Made by a program: the position numbers and the translations under genes. Positions 16,941 to 21,481 of a DNA stretch of 21,481 bases are shown piece after piece (the first letter of the stretch is position 1; every line of letters starts with the position of its first letter). Origin of the DNA: Chara braunii (lineage: Eukaryota; Streptophyta; Charophyceae; Charales; Characeae); contig BFEA01000243.1 in assembly GCA_003427395.1 (NCBI GenBank), positions 2,076,769 through 2,098,249 of the forward strand. Reading direction: 5' to 3'. The notes beneath the pieces were generated by a model. That model saw only the letters and a program-made list of their open reading frames with translations, made no database searches and was not told the DNA's origin.

Positions 16941-17740
16941 ATGAGCCACGAGATTGAGGACTTACCTGTCCTTCATCTCGCTCCTTGTCGTCGGAGTCGC
17001 CATCGTCAGAGTCGTCGTAGTCGTTGTCGTCGTCTGCAACGCCAGGTAAGCATCCCCTCGCTTTCTTCATTCCTCTTCTCCTTCTTCTCCTTTCTCCTCC
17101 TCCTCTTCCTTCTTTTTCTTCTTCTTCTTCTTCTTCTTCTTCTTCTTCTTCTTCTTCTTCTTCTTCTTCTTCATCATCTTCTTCTTCTCTTCTTCTTCTT
17201 CTTCATGCTTTCTTCCCCCCCCTGCGCGGTCTCGTTCTTCTTCTTCTTCTTCTTCTTCTTCTGGCTTTTCTTCTCCCCCCTGCTATCCTACTGTTCTTCC
17301 CGCTTGCGCTATCTCCTTGATCATTTGCCCACGCACTCTCGCACTCTGCCTTCCTTCTCTCTACTCTCCCTCCCCTCCTCCTTCCTCTCCTTCTCCTTCT
17401 CCATCTTTTTTTCCTCTTCTACCTTTCCTCTACTTCGCCCACCACCTTCCCGACGCGTTCCATCCGCCTCCACGTGGCCATCTTCTCCTTTCCCCATTTG
17501 CGTGCGTTATCCCATCTGCTCCCGCGCCCCCGTCACTATCGCGTTTCTCCGTCCTTCCTACCCCCGTGTCCGAGTTCGTCCCGCCTCCACGATCTCCTTC
17601 CCTGCTCCCGGCGGGGTCGGACAGACTCCAGTCGCAGCCCCTTCAACTGACACACCTCAAGCTATACAGGTAAGAATCTGACGTCGAATCCGTGGTAAAT
17701 TCATCGGATCCGAGCTTCTTGCTTGCAGGTACCGAGTCAC
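16941..17740. repeat. GTC- and CTT-rich low-complexity tract
   Basis: GTCGTCGTAGTC-type repeats (about 16985-17040) end at a donor-like GCCAG/GTAAGCATC. A (TTC)n run follows (about 17111-17175, again 17236-17260), then general C/T-rich DNA to about 17560. A 246-codon plus-strand frame (16941-17681) is mostly poly-Leu, Phe, Ser and Pro with no domain; I attribute it to the base bias. Two further donor or acceptor-like words occur near 17672 (CAG/GTAAGAATC) and 17727 (TTGCAG/GTACC). A spliced noncoding or coding transcript cannot be excluded. Confidence 0.6.
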
Positions 17741-17742
17741 GT

Positions 17743-17840
17743 AAAGAAAAAAAAAAAAAATAATAGAAATAAAAGTAAATGAAACAAATCTAATGGATTA
17801 GAAAGAAAAGGAGTAAAAACAATAAATAAAGAAAAAAAAC
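17743..17840. repeat. A-rich tract
   Basis: AAAGAAAAAAAAAAAAAATAATAG is followed by about 80 bases that are three quarters A. It could be the poly(A)-like tail of a plus-strand retroposed sequence ending at about 17740, or simple low-complexity DNA. Confidence 0.6.
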
Positions 17841-17853
17841 TACCTACTATCTG

Positions 17854-17956
17854 CCCCGTGGTGCCAACTGTTGAGCACGGGTTTGAACAAAAAATGAGAA
17901 GAACTTACTATCCGTCGGAGGATACGGGTTCGAGTCCTGGCGGTCCGAACACGGGG
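17854..17956 (+). other. tRNA-like unit (plus strand)
   Basis: The ends CCCCGTG (17854-17860) and CACGGGG (17950-17956) form a perfect 7-bp acceptor-like stem. A D-arm-like hairpin GTGC..GCAC (17861-17878) follows after no gap. A perfect polymerase III B box GGTTCGAGTCC lies at 17927-17937. At 103 bases it is too long for an ordinary tRNA, and the distance from the T-arm-like part to the acceptor end is wrong. It is therefore more likely a tRNA-derived SINE head or pseudo-tRNA than a functional tRNA. No anticodon arm can be assigned safely. Confidence 0.5.
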
Positions 17957-17970
17957 TAAGGTATAGTTGA

Positions 17971-17992
17971 GCTCCTTGCCAAAAAGGAGCTA
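17971..17992. repeat. AGCTCCTT/AAGGAGCT hairpin between the tRNA-like units
   Basis: AGCTCCTT GCCAAA AAGGAGCT is a perfect 8-bp stem with a short loop, overlapping the terminator of the minus-strand unit. The same AGCTCCT...AGGAGCAGC word pair recurs at about 18060-18090. Confidence 0.7.
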
Positions 17993-18066
17993 GCTCGGGG
18001 TCGGATGGATTCGATCCCCGAGTCACCTGATCCCTAGTCCAGACTAATACCCACTGAGCTAGCTCC
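17986..18066 (-). other. tRNA-like unit with pol III terminator (minus strand)
   Basis: On the minus strand an 81-base unit runs GGAGCTAGCTC...GAGCTAGCTCC with perfect 11-bp inverted ends. It has an A box TAGCTCAGTGGG (18050-18061) and a B-box-like GGATCGAATCC (18007-18017). The next bases on that strand are TTTTT (17981-17985), a polymerase III terminator. An anticodon-arm-like stem CTGG/TCAG has an 8-base loop, and the T-arm is replaced by a longer CTCGGGG/CCCCGAG stem. It is therefore not a canonical tRNA. It looks like a tRNA-derived SINE or a small pol III RNA gene. Confidence 0.55.
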
Positions 18067-18099
18067 TACTTCGTATAAAAAAGGAGCAGCTTGGATATA

Positions 18100-18765
18100 T
18101 GTTGAAGTGGGGCTCAGTCCGCCTAGTCGCTTGAGCTCGTTTCTAAGTGTGCGTGCGTGCACGCTTGCCGACCTGCATGCCTGTCCTAGTCCTTATCGGC
18201 TTGAGTGCGTGTGTGACCCACAAGAGTACCCGAGTGACCGGAAGGCCTCAAGAGCCGGTACTTACCTGTAGCCTTGACACCGAGAGTTGCGACAGGGAAA
18301 ACACTCAAGCGGTCGGGGAAAAGAAGCCCGCGGTACTTAGAATAGCGGAAACACTTAGAAAGCAGGTCGGTCGGTACCATGCTAAGGTAGATCTGTCGGG
18401 TTATCAGAGGCCGATTCGAAGAAGATAAAAGTTAACATTTTTAGAGGGTCAGTACCTGTACGTAGACCGGTACCCGTCCCTGCCTCAATGTGTGTTGTAA
18501 ATCTACCCCACGTACCATTAACTCAATCAACCTCTTGATCTTTCTGGTCGGAGTGTATTACTACTGATTTAAACCATCACAGTGCGCGTCATAACAATGC
18601 GCGCGTTATACTTTTCGAAATTTTCTCACCGATTTGTCCCCGACTTCAATGACCGAGGAAATTGTTTCAAGTGTCACGTCAGAGTGCACATACCTTGTTT
18701 ATTTTAGACCGGCTCCGTGAAGGTGACTGACGTCGTCACGGTGTCGACTGCAAAAACATGGTCAG
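18100..18765. other. No gene recognised (18100-18765)
   Basis: A 93-codon ATG frame (18147-18428) begins in GTGCGTGCGTGCACGC-type sequence. It has a hydrophobic start but no domain, and the reverse strand is open over the same stretch. GGTACC-type words recur (18257, 18371, 18450). A CRE-like palindrome TGACGTCGTCA lies at 18727-18737. Confidence 0.4.
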
Positions 18766-18830
18766 ATACCCTTGTAAGGGTATTTGGTCCAACAATATCC
18801 CAGACCCTATTAAGCGACGTCCCCGTCGCT
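18766..18830. repeat. Two adjacent perfect hairpins
   Basis: ATACCCTT GT AAGGGTAT (18766-18783) and AGCGACG TCCC CGTCGCT (18813-18830) are perfect stems of 8 and 7 bp only 29 bases apart. They resemble terminator-like or transposon-end hairpins, but no element is recognisable around them. Confidence 0.65.
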
Positions 18831-19142
18831 AGAGACGTTTATCACAATCATCCATACAAATCCCCTTTCGATCATTTTTTGTAATCAAATCAACTGATAA
18901 ATATGACATGATCGATAACATCACCAAACAGATAATACAATACGAAACAGTACATCTACCTCTGTTTTCCCTTGGAAGAGAAGGTAAGTCTCTTTCCCAA
19001 AATAAGGCGCGTCTTTGATAAGTGGATAGCCAAATCCGATTCCCTGGAAGTGCGGTTTAGGATTGACATCGTCACCTCACTTTTCATTATACTATCGGGA
19101 TTTTAACCCGGGTCTCCCACATTACAAAATAAATTCAATGAT

Positions 19143-19996
19143 ATGAAGTGGGGATACTTGATTCGTACTACAGTACATGAAATAGTCAAGTATGACAATG
19201 TTTCCCTCTTCCCCTCACCCTTAGACTTTGGTCAGGTCATCGTTGGTTGTTTTCAAGGTCATTTGTCCGCATGCGAACTCAACCCCTTAAACGCGGGTCC
19301 TAACCGAGACCTTGGATGTCCAACTTTGAATATTAATGTCCAAATTTGTCAGCTGTCCTGCTCGAACCCTAATACAGGAGAACGAACAATCTCCATCTTG
19401 ACCCACCACAGTCATGTTGATCAGGCCGGAGCTGTGACCTACCGTGTTTGTTGTATTAACGGTAGCCGACGTATTGGTTGTGCAATGACGGGTAAGTCCT
19501 ATCATCAAATTCATATATTTCAAAGACTACATTCGACCCCTCTGATAACTACCTGAGTTGATTCCTTCATCAGGGTGGTCAACCCTCAGGTCTCAACTCC
19601 AGGCCAAAATCAGAAGGTCCGCTGCTTGGTTATACTTGGTCAGCAGCCCACGAAGGGAGTTACGTCCCAACGATGTCAATTTTCCACCATAGGCTTGGTA
19701 ATTCAGTCCCTCAGACTAACCTCCTGAAGTGGATGAACGATGCTCAATTCAATGTACTAAAAAAATCATCATCAAAATAATATTTTAATCCTTGTCAGGT
19801 TGCCTCTCAATGGATGAACAAGGACCATCGTCAGGCTGCCACTCAAAGATCGTGTCCTCCAAGTCTCGATCACAGCTCGGTCAGACACGCGTCTCGGGGA
19901 TCTTTTCAAAATACACCAAAAAAATTGTTTATGAAAATGTTGGCTTCCACGTTACGATTGATGCAAAGATATCTTAGAAAACATCGACATATTTGA
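19143..19996 (+). CDS. Possible multi-exon gene of unknown function
   Basis: A 137-codon ATG frame (19143-19556) contains a Cys-rich part (CPTLNINVQICQLSC near residues 59-73, then YRVCCINGSRRIGCA). A good donor (ACGG/GTAAGT) lies at about 19491. An acceptor (CCTTCATCAG) at about 19575 opens a second frame to about 19780. Another acceptor (AATCCTTGTCAG) near 19798 opens a third frame ending TGA at 19994-19996 (KNTPKKLFMKML-type, basic), itself followed by GTGAGTTCC. Alternative phases give different proteins, and no family is recognised. The spacing of donor, acceptor and open frame three times over is more than I expect by chance, but this is not proof. Confidence 0.3.
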
Positions 19997-20340
19997 GTGA
20001 GTTCCTCATTTGGATCTCACAACTTACCTCAGACTAAACCCATAGAGTAACGAGCGGCGACCTTTCAAGACATACCTTTGATGTCTTTGCAAGCAAGAAA
20101 CTTATCGTGCCTGCCTAAAAATAATTCCAAGATTTTATAACTCAGTTTAGGTCGCCGTCATACTTACTCTTGAGGCTTCGCCTTCAATAATACATTGCAC
20201 GAATGTTCGCATAATACTCAGATTTGAGTATTATGCTAAGCTGCCCCAAAAATGATTAAACCTTTTCGACGGCAGTTATCAAAACTGAACCACATTCATT
20301 CACCCAGATCGATATCACCAACGAAGAAACATGTTATAAG
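19997..20340. repeat. Hairpin-rich stretch
   Basis: GCATAATACTCA (20209-20220) and TGAGTATTATGC (20225-20236) make a perfect 12-bp stem with a 4-base loop. GGCGACCT (20056-20063) pairs with AGGTCGCC (20149-20156), and TTGAGGC/GCCTTCAA forms a small imperfect hairpin between them (about 20170-20188). No gene is seen. Confidence 0.7.
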
Positions 20341-21481
20341 CAACTCGTGACTATATGCAGGGTTTTCTTCCTGTTTTTCACGGGACTTTACAATACAAGT
20401 GTAAGTGACATTCTCCTGCCAAAAAAAGGAATATCTCTTATAATGGTAGAAGAAATGTTTGAGACTTTAAGGAAAGTAAATCATAATTCATACAATACCA
20501 AAACAATCATTCGTACCAATTTAAACAAACAACAACTGGTAACTTCGTTAACAATAAGAACAACCGTTACAAATAAGACTGCACGAAAACAAAATCACAG
20601 CGAAGTCACAATGACAATGATAACGATGACATAAAATATACTACTCCTTCAGGCTTAATAGGGGTATATCGTGCCGAGGGGTGGTGTAATCCAATCAAAG
20701 GATAACATCCTTGATCCCTAGCCCCGCATCTAGGACTGAGCCTCACCACATCTCCCTCCGATTTCGATGCTGCGACCCCATCAATCGGCTACTTCATAAA
20801 GTAAGACAACCTCACCTCTCATAACCGAGGTTAGTGAGACCTTGACTAAGAAGGTGAGATGACTCTGCTCGACACGCGGTTAGGTCACTACTCCTTCCCT
20901 TGTGGTGAACAGCAGTCGCCTTTCTACAAGCAGCGTCTTGATATGATCACAACACCTTCCTCCCTTTCAACGGTAATGTAGTCATCTCTCTTGTACAAGG
21001 AAAAATGACAACACCCCACTGTGGACCAGGAACATTGTTCCGGTGTGAATCTCACTACTTTCTCCACTGGATGCCAGTGGGTGGGTACATTTGCTTGGGG
21101 AGTAGGGTTCTCCAACTTCTCCACATATTGAGAATAGAGGCATTATATAGCATCTTAGTTTCTATACATCGATACATCGGGAAGGGTCGGGACTCTCGTG
21201 CTGTCTCCTAGCACAACGGAAGACTCAAAGATATGACCTGACCTGTTCGATACTGATGTGACACCCCATCAGACACCACACATGTAAGAGAGAGAGGAGG
21301 AACCACATACATAGAAGAAAAGTCCCTCCTTGATCACGCACATGGAGAGATACCACGGATGAGGAGATGGGGGGAGAGGCGAGACGAAGCTGGAGATGAG
21401 GGAGAAGACCAAGATTGCGATAGTGAAGTCCAAAAATAGTCTCCCTGCATAATGCCCAATCAATGTCTGCCACGAAAATGT
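20341..21481. other. No gene recognised (20341-21481)
   Basis: A 95-codon frame (20347-20634) lacks an ATG at its start and becomes Thr/Asn/Lys-rich with the local A-rich composition. A minus-strand 82-codon frame (21225-21473) is hydrophobic without a domain. The right end is purine-rich (GAGAGAGAGGAGG). Nothing is supported. Confidence 0.45.

Noticed and set aside
16941-17681. 246-codon open frame
   Set aside because: Mostly poly-Leu, Phe and Ser made by CTT/TTC runs, with no domain; other frames over the same stretch are also open.
19090-19125. Minus-strand tRNA T-arm-like sequence (GAGACCCGGGTTAAAATCCC)
   Set aside because: Resembles a degenerate B box, but no A box or stem structure could be found at the right distance.

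Overview
This is repeat-dominated nuclear DNA from a eukaryote with a large genome. It carries decayed Ty3/gypsy-type LTR retrotransposon remnants, spliceosomal-type splice signals (GTAAGT donors, pyrimidine-AG acceptors), TATA and AATAAA signals, polymerase III tRNA-like promoters, and long microsatellites and minisatellites. The primer-binding site (complementary to initiator tRNA-Met) and the integrase-plus-chromodomain-like architecture fit a plant or green-algal lineage. A charophyte such as Chara would be a plausible source, but the sequence alone does not prove a taxon. No intact cellular gene could be identified with confidence.

Layout. 1-1451: 5'-truncated Ty3/gypsy pol 3' end (zinc finger, integrase core, chromodomain-like tail) with stops and a frameshift, preceded by a CGTACG palindrome cluster. 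1470-2542: polypurine tract and a candidate 3' LTR holding a degenerate ~30-bp repeat. 2543-3700: (TG)n, purine tracts, a pyrimidine-rich stretch and a 33-bp minisatellite. 3700-5340: an unusually dense cluster of inverted-repeat (foldback) units. 5340-6130: unassigned and pyrimidine-rich sequence. 6130-7790: a possible transcription unit with CCAAT and TATA boxes at one end and a terminal-exon-like ORF with poly(A) signal at the other. 8160-9140: primer-binding site and a decayed gag pseudogene of a second LTR element. 9140-10520: no gene seen. 10520-11865: tandem array of 21 clear copies of a 62-bp palindromic unit. 11880-13660: about 1.8 kb of degenerate TG-rich GTCAC/GTGAC repeat. 13660-15100: tetranucleotide and (AAT)n tracts and a threefold degenerate duplication. 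15240-16850: a composite repeat of (TC)n, (CA)n and short unique modules. 16940-17740: pyrimidine-rich CTT/TTC tract and low-complexity ORF. 17854-18066: two tRNA-like units on opposite strands. 18430-21481: mostly unassigned DNA with hairpins and one possible multi-exon gene (19143-19996).

Working together: the LTR fragments come from at least one and probably two autonomous elements, neither complete here. The most distinctive content is structural. Several unrelated repeat families are each built from inverted repeats (the 62-bp array, the 3.9-5.2 kb foldback cluster, the tRNA-like units), so the transcribed RNA, or the single-stranded DNA, would fold strongly. Functions of these structures are not known from the sequence.
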